Origin: Gigaspora rosea
Lineage: Eukaryota; Glomeromycota; Glomeromycetes; Diversisporales; Gigasporaceae
DNA: 64,000 nt
Direction: 5' to 3'
Assembly: GCA_003550325.1 (NCBI GenBank)
Contig: QKWP01001151.1
Location: 62,001-126,000 of the forward strand
In this document: positions 22,439-36,700 of the stretch, in pieces
How the letters are laid out: every line of letters begins with the position of its first letter
Position numbering within the stretch: position 1 is the first letter of the stretch
Translations under genes and position numbers: made by a program
The notes under the pieces: model-generated
The model's input: the letters and a program-made list of their open reading frames with translations, nothing else
Database searches by the model: none
Told to the model about the DNA's origin: nothing

Positions 22439-23391
22439 CTAATGCTCAAATTAATTAAAGTATTAAGATACATTATTTGCCTCTTATTTAATTTATTCTT
22501 GTTCATGTTAAAATAATCAGTAGGTGCAAGTATAGTTGATAATGATCATTTATCATTTCTTATTTACGTTTATTCAGGCTGCAAGTTAATGATCATTATT
22601 CAGAATCGAATACTATTATGAGCTATTTATCTGTCATTAAATTGGTCCATAATGTAATAATAAGTTTTAGTGATCAACTAAAATAAGATTAGAAGTTATT
22701 GTTTCGATCCGGGGAGAATTATAATCACCCTTGGTAGGCCGTAAAGCCAACCCTCCCGCTGGCAGAACTGACAATTACGGCCTAAATTATATAACATACA
22801 AGAATAGCAGTTAGGAGATAGAGTTTATAGCTATATAGAATCATTCTGATAATCTGGGTAGATCTTTTGGCCGGGTCATAATTACTTCTATTCGGATGAT
22901 CTGGATTTTACCTAATTTTATTTTATTTTAGTTCGCGTGTATGAATATAATAACGCGCGTTGGACTTTTGCTTACTCTAAGCTGATTTTAATTACGGAAT
23001 ATAAACAATAAATTTAGATTAAATGGAGATTAGGATTACTTTCAGCATATCCTATCTTATCTATCGGTAGATTGTCGTCAACTTGGATTAAATACTATGC
23101 ATTAGTTAAATATTACGAATGAATGAGGTACAGTAATGATAAGCTTTCTTCTTATATTGTAATAAAATTATTGTCCATTTTTACAATCATTTTTTCATGT
23201 GAGAATAAGGTACAACTTCTAAATTTATTTCTAATTATTTTAACGTTAAAAAAATGTGTCTCTTGGCTATGGGAAGTAGAGTTCCTATCGGGATAAATCC
23301 GTCACCCGTTTATCCGTATCTGAACTATCCGGGTAATCCAGATCGCTCAGATATTCGGTGTACCCCTGCAAATTAAATTTTTTTTTACCCA

Positions 23392-24497
23392 TGCTTCGAT
23401 TGACTGATCGACCTTCCGATCGATCACCCTTAAACCTTCTTTTAACCGTACTCCCGTACTATGTTTCTTTTTTTGATTATCTTTCTTTATTTTTAATACT
23501 ACTATATTACATCTTTTTCTTTATTTATATTTTATATCACCCCACATAGATGGATAACGCGAACCCCGGTTTTACATAATCATATGACGAATTATCTTTT
23601 AGATCTTCCATCACGTAATCTTTTTAATACATAGAACAATTATGTAGGAAATATTATTGCTTCGTTCAGGGACGAACAAACATAAAGCATTTAAATATTA
23701 CCAAATCGCCCCTTGTACAAAGGGAGCGAGTAATTAAAGTTCATAGAAGGATTGAATGAAATTGAAGCATTCAATTATTATCATTTTGTTTGTGGCATTT
23801 AGAAAAGCCATAAGATTGATCCAAAAATTATTGCCGTGTCAAATTATGAATGCATTAGATATGACTATTGGGATAATGATACTCCTACAATAGACTAGTG
23901 TAATTAATTTATATGTATTGATTATGTATTTAATGTCGAAGGTTTTGCTTTAATAAAGTTTCTTCAGACTTCGCTCTGCTTAATAAACTCTAAATTATAA
24001 GTTAGTAGGCATTTCAAAGCCGAAGGCAACTTATAAATCTTTATTTTTGTATTGTCGAATTCTCAACACTGCTTGTTAGCATTAAACTATGCTAGTCGTA
24101 TTGTTAATTGAACCCTTAAACTTAATATATTGATAACCGTACATTAATATAATATATCGCTTAATTAATTTACTAATTTCATTGTTTGATAGATTTAAAT
24201 TGAAATTCTTAGTTTGATCGTTATAATAATTAATTGGATCTCTGATTCATTTAAGCCTTACATTGATACATCAATTCACTTAATACATTAATACCATCCA
24301 TAATTAATCATATATACCACTCTCAATCACATAATTATCACCCCACCTCATATATATATTTCTTACTCAATTTCTTTTACACCAAAGTATTTCGCTCTTC
24401 CCTTACACATATACCTACCTCTCGTAACTAAAAATCCAGTTTACTATCCTGAGACTATACTGGCAGTTGTCTGACACTCTCCCATCCGATAGTAACA
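23392..24497 (+). repeat. 5' LTR of the Ty3/Gypsy element
   Basis: About 1.1 kb, starting TG(C)TTCGATTGACTG and ending CGATAGTAACA, matching 30468-31799. A primer-binding-like TTGGTGCTGATTGTG follows directly. The two LTRs differ at many sites, mostly C/T, so the insertion is old. Confidence 0.8.
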
Positions 24498-27400
24498 TTT
24501 GGTGCTGATTGTGTGGATTACGCCGCAATTCAGATTTCATATGCAATTGAAAGTTTGTATGAATAATTTCGAACAACATTTTCAAAATAACTATAGACAC
24601 AACCAATATCATTATCTTTTTGGGAAGACTTCTCAGGTTATTGGGTACCTCATAAAGCATTATTGTGACGAATATTGTGCTCTTTGTTTTGCACCAACTA
24701 AAAAACTTTCGGAACAGTTTCTTAACTTTTGGATATGGTATAATCAAAACTATTTACTACTCATTATTCGTAGTATTCTATACAATATTATGAGGAACTC
24801 ATTGATCTTGGTCTAGAAAATATCCCAGATAATCTTCTTCGTCACTTCATTTTTTCTTTTCGGTATAGCGGTCCTCCAGACTTTCTCGAACTCATAACCG
24901 AAATTCTTACAGTCTACCAGAAAACATACATGTTTACTCAGTCCCCTCTCTGAAATATTAAAAACGTTAGTGAACCTTCTGAAGACTCTGAAGAAATGGC
25001 ACAGAATGAGCAAATGATGACAATATTTACCTGATTGACCCAAATCTTAATAACCAATAACCCAATCTCTAGCCTCCAGTCTGCCGCTAAATGAAGTTGA
25101 CCCGATGGTCCTCCTCGCACAACAAATTAGAAATTTGGTTTTCCAGATGCAACGTGCTCCCGCTCCTCAAATTAACCTTCCTGAAGCACAGCCTTGTGAG
25201 CTAAATCTAATTACTTACTCTGAGTTCTCTGCCGGGGAACAAGATCCAATCTCTTGGCTCGAAGGTGTTGAGAAGGCCTTTGAGGCCAATCAAGTCCAAG
25301 ATGAGAAAAAGATTCCTGTGATTGTTCTGAAGCTTAAAGGAGCTGCAGCCACATAGTTGGTTACTAATCAGGCCCAATTATTGCCCATTAATCAATGGAA
25401 TGATCGGGCCGCCCCAAATCAAAGCTTCTGGCCTTCCTTCATTACTCAGTTTAGAACCCCAGCATTAGAAAGTAAGTGGTTTGCCCAGCTTATTCAAAAG
25501 AAACAAGGCCCTGTTAAAGATGTTGACTCCTACCATGTTGCCTTTGAAGAATTACTATGAAGAGTTGAGGCCAGAGGACATCAATACTCGGATAGCACTA
25601 AGGCACAAATGTTTATAAACAGTCTTCGAACTGAACTTTCTCTTTCTGTGGCTCTATTCATACCTCATTTCCTTGCTGTCGCATATGAGTGGGTGAAAGC
25701 GTTTGAAACTTCTTTCAAACAAAGCACGACTATTTTTAATTCTTACCTACCTTCTGTTATATATGCCACTGTTCCCCCAATCTCTAACTCTCACGTGGAT
25801 GTTCTCTCTTCGGTTTCTCCTCTAGTAGAAATACTTTAAAAAAATGGAAGAAGCTATACTCAAGTTAGGAGGAGCCTTTACGGCTATGGTCACTCAGATG
25901 AAAGGAAACTGTTACCCACTCTGAAGGAATTGGAACAACCAACCCCATTATTCCTGCTACCAGTGTGGTCAAACCAGACATTACGCATGAAATTGTTCTC
26001 AACCCTTCCAACCGAATAATTCAAGATCTGTAGCTACCAGGAGTAATGCTATTCCTGTCAGACACAATAATCAACCTAGGAATAATTCCCCTGCTAATCC
26101 CAGTAACAGTAGACAAACCTCAAGTGATGCCCATACATTTTTAAATCTTATAGGGGACGACCAAATGTTCATGGCCAATGGAAAAGGTGAGAGTCCTATA
26201 CGGTCTGCTAGACTTAAATGCAATGGAATGAAGAAGACTTAGCTGCCGGTGCTCCGGATGAAAAATCAGGATGGCAGAATAAAGTCTCAGACCTTCTGCG
26301 CCTCCAAAAAAGGCAGGTAAAGCCATGATGGCCTGTAAAAAGAAATTCCTTGAGGACCCTCCACAAATATCTGCCTTAGTGCTCCTTATTCGGTAGTGGC
26401 TGATATTCATGATAAACAAGCCAATATTACTATCGGGCAGTTGCTTCAGTCAGTTCCTTCTATGTGCACCGAGTTGATAAAGGAGCTTCGAAGGAAGGCT
26501 GCACCTAAACGAAAGGCTCATAATTATGTTAACCTACAGCCCTCTCCAACTTCAACTGCTTTATATTGTGATACAGTAGTTTTCAACAGAGTAATACCTT
26601 TGATTAGCGATAGTGGTTCTTCAGAAAGTGTCGTCTTCTCTTATCTACTAAGTGATTTAGGAGTAAAAGTGAAAGGCCTTCCACAGTAAACATGGTTAAC
26701 ATTCAAGGCCAAAGTAAGAAAGCAATCAGTGATATTTCGGACTTCCCATTTGTTGTTGGAGAAGTAGAAATTCCTGTTGATATGGTTGTGACCGACGCAG
26801 CATTATATCAAGCCATTGTCAAAAATGACTAGCTAACTAAAGTTCACACCAAGATAGATTACAACTCTTCGGAGATGACCTTCCAGTGGGAAGATGATGA
26901 GATCGTAATTTCTATTGAATTTCGTCGACTGCAGCATACTCCTATTCAAGAGAATAATCATTTAAAAGAAAAAGGCCAGAATAACAAAGAAGAAGATAAC
27001 GAGGATATTAGGTCAGAAGAGGAAGAGAAGAAAGTGAGACTAAGAAGAAGAGGAACTAAAAGATCGACTATTTGGATTTTCTGAAAAAGAAGATATTACT
27101 TACTGTTATATCCCATTGGGTTTTGCTTCACTCTCATCCGTAACAAACTCCTATGTAAAACCTGTTTTAGTAGAAAAAACTTTTGGACAAGATAACTCTT
27201 ATAGCTTCCATTATTTTTTTACTTCAGAAAAGACCCTAACTAAAGAGCATAGCATTTCGAAAGGGTAGTGGAATTTGGGAGATAAGAAAGTGGAGAAACG
27301 AGAATATGACTTTCAAGATTTACTAGACAAAGTAGATTTTTCTTTGATAGGGCTTTCGAGTTGCTTTCGAAACTTGATGTAGAGTTACTCAAATTAGAGG

Positions 27401-28323
27401 AGCAGATTGAATGAATAATTTTCTCCTTGAATATCAAGAGCTCTTTGCTTGGTCCCTTTTCGACCTAGGGAAGACCAGTTTATTTACCCATTGAATTTTT
27501 ACCGGTGCACTCCCCCTGTAAAATGAAAGGCATATCAAATATCCTTCATAGAAAAAGAATTCTTGGAAAATGAAGTTGCACGAATATTGAAGCTCATGTT
27601 ATTCAGCTCTCTGAGAGTCCCTGGACTTCCCCCGTAGAGTTGGTTAATCAAAAGAATAAAATCTGGTTTTGTATTAATTACCGGCAGCTCAATGCAGTGA
27701 CAAAAAAGAATAATTATCCCTTACCTGTTATTAATGACCTTCTCAACACCCTTAAATATTCAGCGTGGTATACCTCACTCGATTTGGCCAGTAGATACTG
27801 GCAAATCGAAGTTGATCCAAATGATAGAGAGAAGACTGCATTCATATATCATCTCAGGATTTATGAAATTAATGTCATGCCTTACAGCCTGACTAATGCA
27901 CCTGTCATGTTCCAGTGCCTGATGGATAAAGTCTTTCACGGCATTAATGGAAAATTTGTCATTGTATATCTTGACGATATTAATATTTTTTCTTCTTCTT
28001 TTGATTTGCATCTTCAACATTTAACAGAAGTTTTTCAATGGCTTAAAAAGGCTGGGTTGAAGTTGAATCCTGATAAATGCTATTTCTAAGAAAGAGCTCT
28101 AGTTTCTGGGATACATTGTTAGTGTTAATAGGATTTTACTGACCCCAAGAAGGTCGAGATTATTTGTAACTTTTCTGTTCTGACTAATTTACGGCAGCTT
28201 CACAGGTTTCTAGGTCTGGCCTCTTATTATAGACAGTTCATTCAAAATTTTTCCAAGGTAGCTGGGCCACTAAAACTACTTTTAAAAAAGGATAAAAGTT
28301 ATGTATAGACTTTAGAGCAGCAG

Positions 28324-28561
28324 TAGTGATGCCTCCGAAATTGATTTTTGAAAAAGGCCTATTTCGTCTTTATTAGAGAAAATTAATATTTTTTATAAGG
28401 AAGAGCAAATAAAATTCATATAGATATGTTCCTTATAATTTTGTCTATTCAAAAAAAGTATCAAATAATTTCATCTTTCAAGTAAAATAGGTCAAAAACA
28501 ATTTAATCTACAAATTTTAATTTCAGGTTTTAGAACCTGAAATGCTTTGTCCTCATGTATA
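28324..28561. mobile_element. Small insertion inside the Ty3/Gypsy fossil (238 bp)
   Basis: Foreign AT-rich sequence between the RT and RNase H parts, flanked by the 8-bp direct repeat AGCAGCAG (28316-28323 and 28562-28569). It starts TAGTGATGCC; the terminal symmetry with the right end is weak. The 8-bp duplication suggests a hAT-type non-autonomous element. Confidence 0.6.
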
Positions 28562-30467
28562 AGCAGCAGGCAGCCTTCCAGGAATTGAAAAATAGGCTTA
28601 CTTCTGCTCCCATACTAGCTTATCCTAACTTTGGTAAGAAATTCTTGTTGTTCACTAATGCTTCTGGAAGGGCTATCAGGGCGATTCTTTAACAAAGAGA
28701 AAAACAAGGCAAGGAAAGAGTAATTTTGTATGCCAGTAGAACCATCCATGTCTACAGCAGAAAGGAACTACTCGGTAACTGAGCAAAAATGTCTTGCTGT
28801 AATTTGGTCATGTCTTACTTCCGTCAATACCTTCATGGAGTCAGATTTACATTGATTACTGACCATTGGCCCTCAAGTTTTTGTTTGGTCGAAAGCTTCC
28901 TCATGGACGACTTGCTTGGTTGATCTTGACTTTACAGAAGTATGCTTTTGACGTGCTGCACAGTGCTGGGAAACAACATGCTAATGCCAATTGTCTCTCC
29001 TGAATTGCTTAAAAATTAATCACTTCCTTCGAATCAACCCAATTTTGACTATCTAACCTCCTCCGCTATTTTTTATATTTCTTTCTTTTTTTTATTATAA
29101 TCTGTGATTCTCTACAACCACTGCTATTAACTTTTAAAATTACTTTTATCATTACTATTATGGATTCTGCACTTTACCGTATCCATACGGAATATTTAAA
29201 CAACTCTATGGTCTATGAGCCACAACAACAAAAGATCTTACAAAATAACTAGATACTACGTTCTTATCAATAAAATTTTATATAAAAAATCTAGACAGAC
29301 ACCTCTTAGATACCTTCAAGTTCTTTTGCCTCACGAGGTTCCTTCTATACACTTTAGCCTATATTTGGACCCTATGTCTGGACATTTTAACTTCTACTCT
29401 ACCCTTCAACGAATTGTACAAAGGTTCTTTTGGCCCCAAATAGGAAAAGATATAAAAAAGTACGTTAGATCTTGTGACCCATGTCAATGCTGGGGAAAAC
29501 CTAGAACATATGAACTCCTGTTTCTGATAAAAATCGGACAGCCCTTTGACTGAGTTGGGATTGATATCGTGGGCCGTTATATCAGACTAGCTCTGGAAAG
29601 AAGTACATTGTAGTCGCCACTGTATATATCACAAAGTGGCTAGAAGTGTATGCTCTTTCTGAAGCCAATGCACCTGCTATTGCTTCATTTATTATTGAGG
29701 ATATCATATGCCGGCACAGTTGGCCAAAGATCCTTTTGTCCGATTAGGGAAACCATTTTTGCAACCTCTTAGTAGACGTCGTATATGCCTAGATCCAAGT
29801 TAATCATTATTATTCTACTTCATACCACCCACAGACTAATGGGCTAGTCGAGTGGTTCAATCGAACCTAATGTGAGATCTTGTCTAAATGTGCTATACAG
29901 TTTGGAGGAGCCTGGGATCAATACCTACTGGCTGCCCTATCAGCCTATCATACTATATGACATAGTACCACTAGGTATGAAGCTTCTTTCTTCTGTATGA
30001 AAGAGACTGTTTTGCCCTTAGAAGTAGATGAAAAAACAAAAGAACCCCCTTTAAACAAAGAGGAACTTCAAGATCAAATACTAAGAAGACTTAAAATTTT
30101 ACTAGGTGACCTGCCAGAGGCTCAAAGAAAGGCTCGTGAAAGGATAGAAAATGCTCAGGTCAGACAGAAGAAGCATCATAATCAAATATACAATCTCAAC
30201 AGTTACTCTATAGGAGAGCAAGTCCTTCGGTACAAGTCCTTTCTCAAAGAGACTCATAAAGACAAATTGAAGGAAAGATGGAAAGGGCCTTTCTATATTC
30301 ATAATGTCCTTGACCATGGAATTTATAAGTTTCAAACATTAAACGACAAAGTCCTAAAACAAAAGTTTCACAGGAATAGACTAAAGCAATATCACCCCAT
30401 ATAGAGTCTCTGGACCTTGCATTAAACTCTTCGATCTTGCAGGAGCTTGATAATTAGAAAGGGAGTC

Positions 30468-31799
30468 TGTTATCTTCGATTGACTGATCAATCTTCTGAT
30501 CGATCACCCTTAAACCTTCTTTTTACTGTACTTCTATACTATGTTTCTTTTTTTAATTATCTTTCTTTATTTGTAATACTACTATATTATATCTATTTTT
30601 CTTATTTATATTTTATATCACTCGCATAGATGGATAATGTGAACCCGGTTTTACATAATCATATGATGAATCATCTGTTAGATCTTCCATCATGTAATCT
30701 TTTTAATACATAGAACAATTATGTATAAAATATTATTGCTTCGTTCAGGGACAAACAAACATAAAGCATTTAAATTTTACCAAATTGCCCCTTGTACAAA
30801 GGGAGCGAGTAATTAAAGTTCATAGGAGATTAAATGAAATTGAAGCATTCAATTATTATCGTTTTGTTTGTGGCATTTAGAAAGCTATATGATTGATCCA
30901 AAAATTATTGCTGTGTCAAATTATGAATGCATTAGCTCCTACAATAGACTAGTATAATTAATTTATATGTATCGATTATGTATTTAAAGTCAAAAGTTTT
31001 GCCTTAAAAAAGTTTCTTCAGACTTCGCTCTGCTTAATAAACTCTAAATTATAAATTCATAGGCATTTCAAAGCCGAAGCCAACTTATAAATCTTTATTT
31101 TTGTATTGTCGAATTCTCAACACTGCTTGTTAGCATTAAACTATGCTAGTTGTATTATTAATTGAACCCTTAAACTTGATATATTGATAACCGTACATAC
31201 TATAATATATCGCTTAATTAATTTACTAATTTCATTGTTTGATAAATTTAAATTGAAATTCTTAGTTTGATCATTATAATAATTAATTGGATCATAAACC
31301 TTATATTGATATATCAATTCACTTAATACATTAATACCATCTATAATTAATCGTATACACCACTCTCAATCACATAATTATTACTCCACCTCATATATAT
31401 ATTTCTTACTCAATTTCTTTTACACCAAAGTATTTCGCTCTTCTCTTACACATATACCCAGTGTTGTTACTTGCACGTTTTTGGACATTTTGAACATTTT
31501 TTCAAATTAAAATTACTTAAAAGTTTATTAAGATAATCTATTTTAATTTTTTCACCAATGAGTCCAGCACCTAAAAAAATATATAATTATATATGTTTTT
31601 AAATTACTTTATTGATTAGGTAAACATGGGACATAGTCTTGGACGATTTTGGACAATCTTGGACGTTGAACAAAAAATATAGTATGGACACGTCCAAGTG
31701 ACAATACTGCATATACCTACCTCTTATAACTAAAAATCCAGTTTACTATCCTGAGACTATACCAGTGGTTGTTTAACGCTCTCCCATTTGATAGTAACA
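30468..31799 (+). repeat. 3' LTR of the Ty3/Gypsy element
   Basis: Starts TGTTATCTTCGATTG and ends GATAGTAACA. It is longer than the 5' LTR because it carries the 251-bp hAT-like insertion (plus an 8-bp duplication) at 31459-31709. It is preceded by a purine-rich tract (AGAAAGGGAG). Confidence 0.8.
31459..31709. mobile_element. hAT-type MITE inside the 3' LTR (251 bp)
   Basis: Termini CAGTGTTGTTACTTGCACG and the complement of CAGTATTGTCACTTGGACG. The exact 8-bp duplication CATATACC lies at 31451-31458 and 31710-31717. The 5' LTR keeps the single CATATACC with no insertion (near 24406), an empty-site control. Terminal CAG...CTG and 8 bp are classic hAT features. Confidence 0.9.
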
Positions 31800-32838
31800 C
31801 CGGATAGTCCGACAAGTATTTAGATAATTATCTGGGTATCAATAGTAAATGGATATCTGAATAAATTTAGATCCAAATATAAAAATTTATCCGGATAAAC
31901 AATGGATAATCTGATTATTCTCCAAAGCGTATTAGTGATGGTCATAAGTTTAATTTTTTACGCCATTTACTTGTTTTATCATGATGAGCAAATCTGTACA
32001 ACAATATAAAATGCATAGATACCCAATAGCAGATCGTACGCATGGCATATTTTTTTAAAATACATAGGTGTTATATAAAATCTGAATAGTATGAATGACC
32101 GAATTATATGGTAAGAAGATGTAAAATACCTATTTAAAAAACTATACCATATGAATATCTCGCTTATTTTCCATTACTAGGAAATCATTTAGATCTCTAG
32201 CTATATGAGTTCCTTCAGGTCCTAATAGGCACTCGAAAATAAATAGTACTTACAATATTCACTTCTAATTTGGTTTCTTATTTTCATTGATTTAGTCAGT
32301 AACGTTTATAAAACATAGTAGGTATATTTGAAATAAGCTATTACTTTATATTTATATTATGGATAGGGTGTCAACATTTCCAAATTCATATAAAATAGAA
32401 TGTAGATTAACTTTGTGTAACAATAACATATAATATTGAGCATCCTTATCCTGTACCCGGGGTAGAGGTTATTATCCTGTGACCCGGAGGTACAGACACT
32501 TATCCTATACCGCCTAAATATGATTGGTTCAAACTCCAAATATTAAATATTGCGTAGCCCGTAGTATTTTTTTTTTACTTTACAAAAATGGTGCAATGAC
32601 TTTATGACAAGTGACAAAGTCAAGTCAATGATTCCGTAAGTGAAGCTGGTTCAATTTAGCTATTGCGTGGTCTACTTAAAGTCTACAAATCAGGCTTGTA
32701 AAGATTTGCATCTTACTTTCTTTTAACAGTTTTATAATTTATTTTAACTGTTAAAACATTGCTATAAGGCTTTCATATTTTACATTATATATTAAATTCA
32801 GACTGCGAATGTAAGTCTGTTTCGTAAGAATTTACCTT

Positions 32839-33088
32839 TTATCAGGAAAATAAATAAGGCGCAGATCTGCACAAATCTGCAACCCTGGAAATTTTTAACA
32901 AATTTTGTGTTCTAGTAATTGGAATTCAACAATTTTGGTACCATTTGATCTGTCTCATCGAGACGAATCGAATAGTACCAAAATCGTTAAATTTGGATCA
33001 CTGGATCACAAGTTATTGCAAAATTTGTTAAAATTTTCTGGATCATAGATTTGTGCAGATCTGCACCTTATTTATTTTTCTGATATTG
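32839..33088. mobile_element. Foldback MITE inside the MULE (about 250 bp)
   Basis: Almost entirely two complementary arms of about 120 bp. Left 'AAAATAAATAAGGCGCAG' and 'ATCTGCACAAATCT' match the complement at 33045-33085. 'TTGGTACCATTTGATC' pairs across the centre near 32960. No frame; the target duplication is not clear. Confidence 0.7.
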
Positions 33089-33785
33089 TCTATTTAAAAA
33101 CTAGGTTTAAGTCAAAACAAAATCCCGACAAACCGGATCTATAATTAATGCAAACTAAATTGGCGGGATCTTGATGTCAGAATTTTGTTTGTCAAAATTT
33201 TGACCGACTCTTTTAGAAACCATTTAACTTTAAAATTCAAGTTTATAACGGTTTTGGCTTTGAACTATTGTACTAATTTTTCATTTATTCATTCTATTAA
33301 TAGGTTTATACACATCTTACTAAGGCGTACTATTCAAGTCTTAGAGCACTTATTAAACAACTTTGCTATGAAAATTGTACTATAATGGTTTAAGCACGAT
33401 TATAAATATTAACAATCAAATATAAGGTGTTTGAAATGATCTTGGTTAGTTGTAATTTGGCTGATTTAATAAATGAAGATACATAAGTAGCATTTAAGTA
33501 GCATTTATATAGAATTTAGATTTTGATAAATGAATGTGTATGTTAAATAATTATATTATAATAAAGATTAAAAGACAGAGTTATTCGAATAATAATTTAT
33601 ATATAAGTCTTCCGATATATGTTATAAAGTAATCTGTATATCGAAATTAATATTTTATAAGGTAAATTGAATACAATATACATATCGATATTTGATCAAT
33701 TTATTAAAATAAAATTAAATTAATTAACTATTACATATTGATATTTAATCAATTTATTAAAATAAAATTAAATCGATGTACAATA

Positions 33786-36700
33786 TTATTCTGAATGCAC
33801 ATAATCACCAAAATCAGCACTATCATCTATAATTTCTTGTGCCAATTCAAGTTTTAAACCACCTCTATCCTGAGAAATTAGACGTAATGCTGTCTCGGGA
33901 ACCAAAACCTCTTGTAAATAATCAACTGGTTTTTTAGGAGCAACTAGATTGTATGTTAAAAGGTTTGAATTAAGAAAAAGTTTGGAAAGTGCATCACTAA
34001 TAATATTTAATCTGCGTGAACTTTAGTACCCTGGCTATAATAATTTAAAAATAATTAATAATAATTAATAATAAAATAAATTAAATACAAAAATCTTTAA
34101 CATACTCTTAAAACTTCAAAATGAGCCATTAATGCCATTGGAGTACTAGCTTTTCTCGAACCCAATTTATTACAAATTTTTAAAGCAAAATCACGATAAT
34201 AACTATTAATCTTTCTATTAATAATATCAAACAGTTCATCTTTCATTTGAAAAATTCGAGTCTCTAACAAATCAAAATCAATTCACATTGGATAACCCTT
34301 GTGAATGCCATTAGGGTCAATAGTAGTTTCTGCTTGATGAATTTCACAAAAAGTAAGTCTATCTTCAGAAGTAGGAGTACCTATATATATAATATAAAAT
34401 TTTTTTTGACAATAGGTTATATAATTAAATCAAACTATATATGACAAAATATTATGATGTTTTTAAGTTATAATTCTAATTGTACGTATTTAAAATATGC
34501 AGAAAATTTAAACCTAATTTTAGTTAGTCCAACTTTAAGCAAATGCATAACAACAATACCATTCTGATTTGCAATTTTTCTCAATAATAAACGAATTTTT
34601 TCTGGTAAAGGATTTGGTAATAAATCAGCGCAGAATGGACAGGTGCTATCTATTAAATAAAAAAAGATTGAATTAATAAAATTTACGTATTAAAACTTAT
34701 ATAATATTTAAAAGCTTACTCTGAGTTTGAATATTTTCTTTAATACTACAATCTTTAAATGAACTTTAAAAATTATCAGATTTAAAATCTATATTCTCTT
34801 CAATATCATCGACCTCTAAAACTTCATTAGTACATTGTAAATTTGGTTCTAATGTGCATTTTTTGGATAACTTTGTAGTTTCAAATCTGCTAGGAGTTCG
34901 TTTATTTGAAGTATGTCCTTAATAATTTTTAAAATAAAATAAATATTATTTATTTATACAGTATAATAATAATAATATTAAAATGCTTACCTTTTAATTT
35001 TATAGTTGGTGGATTTTTTATTTGGTTTTTTGTTAAAAATATAGACTTTTTTCCTGATACATGTGCTTTAATTTCTTCCTGAAGTATTTTATCGAATAAA
35101 ATATAAAAAGACTTTGCCATTTCAGGTCTAGTATTAACAATATCTTGAACTTTTTGCCATGTATATTTTAAACAATCATTATCTTCTTCTATATTAATAG
35201 AATTAACTTGCTGTGATATTGTAATACTAGTATTATAAAATGCTCTATATGTTTTTATAAGAGCTTGTTCATTAGGATTTTTGCACACCTTAAAAAAATC
35301 TAATTTTGCTGAAGTTCTTCTAAATTAAGAAGCAACTTTAAAAATATGTTTACAAATAATACCACTAAAAATAGTAAAATAGCATGAGCAAAAAAATTGA
35401 TGATTCACTAAATTATATTTGACAATATGACTTTGTGCTTGACTTTGAAAATGTTCTACTTGAAAAGTAATTTCAATGCCATCACTAAAATATTTTAAAT
35501 TTATATTAGTTAATTTAAAAATAATTTTTTATTAAATGAACTTACTTGTTAATTATTTCACATTTATATGTCATAAATTCTAATAATTGCTGCTGAGTTT
35601 TTTTTAATACATATTTTGTCAATAACTCGCTAGCTTGTTTTTTATACGGACTTGAAATTACTAATTTAATAGTTTCATTGTTTTCTTGATATTTAATAAA
35701 TTCAGCAGCTTCTTTCCTTTGTTCTATTGCTGATTCGAAAGCTTTTGAAAAAGTTGTTAAAGAAGTCATTGCATCCATATATCCTTTCATAAGATTATTC
35801 ATTGACTCTCCTCTTTGAGTTGTTGTTATATCAGCTATAAATATTTGTCTATTATAACAGGGTGCCCAACGTTTTAGGTTTTTATCCATTTTTGACAAAT
35901 ATTTACTGCTTTAGGATAATGTGTTTTTAATTGTTCCCATTTTTCTACGAAATTACTTTCTTCATATTCATTAAGACATTTATAAAATATTTGATAAACA
36001 TTGCCCAATCGGATTCGAGTACACCATTTAAATTTTCATTATATTTTTAAGAAGATGCCTTAAGTATAAAACATGTTTTGTTCCAAAAGGTTGAAAAATC
36101 TGATTGACTAATTTAATTATTGCTGAATCTTCATCGGTAAAAAATACTTTTGGTGTATAATTATTTACTAATTTTAAAAAAGTACTAAATAACCAATTAA
36201 AACTATTTGTATTTTCATTTAGCATTAAAGTTCTGGCAAAGCATATACTTTGCCCATAATTATTAACGCCAGTAAAAATTCCAAATAGCATTTTTAACCG
36301 ATTTGTCTTGTAAGTATTATCAAAAACAACTATATCATAAAATCTACAATAATTCATTCGTTGTTCTGGACCAAATTACTTGTTCTAATTCATTCGTTTC
36401 GGGATTAATATTTATTTCATATTGAAAATCATTTTCTTGAGATTTTAGTTGTTTAAAGTTTCTACAAAATCATTAGCATCCAATTCTCATTTTTCTTTAG
36501 CTTCTTCTTGTTGATATATAAATTATATAAATCATTATATATCCATGTAATAATACCATCAAATTCTTCTTTTAAAATTGCACGAATTGTTGGTATATTG
36601 CATCCAGCACGTAGAAGAAGCATAATTTTTTGTTGTACTTCTAATAGAATTAATCTTTCTTCAGATGTAAACCATTAATGATCAGCTAAAATCATTGATG

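Larger units (their letters stand above)
23392..31799 (+). mobile_element. Old, broken Ty3/Gypsy LTR retrotransposon (about 8.4 kb)
   Basis: Parts in order: 5' LTR (23392-24497), a leader with a primer-binding-like site, a gag-like region (about 25100-25850), a zinc-knuckle region (about 25950-26010), a protease-like region (about 26550-26860), reverse transcriptase with the YLDD signature (about 27600-28090), RNase H-like (about 28570-29000), integrase-like with a zinc-binding head (about 29300 on) and a C-terminal module (to about 30400), a purine-rich tract before 30468, and the 3' LTR (30468-31799). RT before integrase marks Ty3/Gypsy. The coding part is broken in roughly a dozen or more places, so the element is a fossil. 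It lies inside the right arm of the 20750-32148 foldback element and has itself received two small insertions (28324-28561, 31459-31709). No clean target duplication was seen. Confidence 0.85.

Noticed and set aside
24415-25043. Separate host genes before the gag-like region
   Set aside because: The overlapping frames lie between the 5' LTR and gag of the Ty3/Gypsy fossil and have no independent domain.
32510-32545. tRNA gene suggested by GGTTCAAACTCC
   Set aside because: No A-box at the proper distance and no cloverleaf; it lies in the MULE terminal region.
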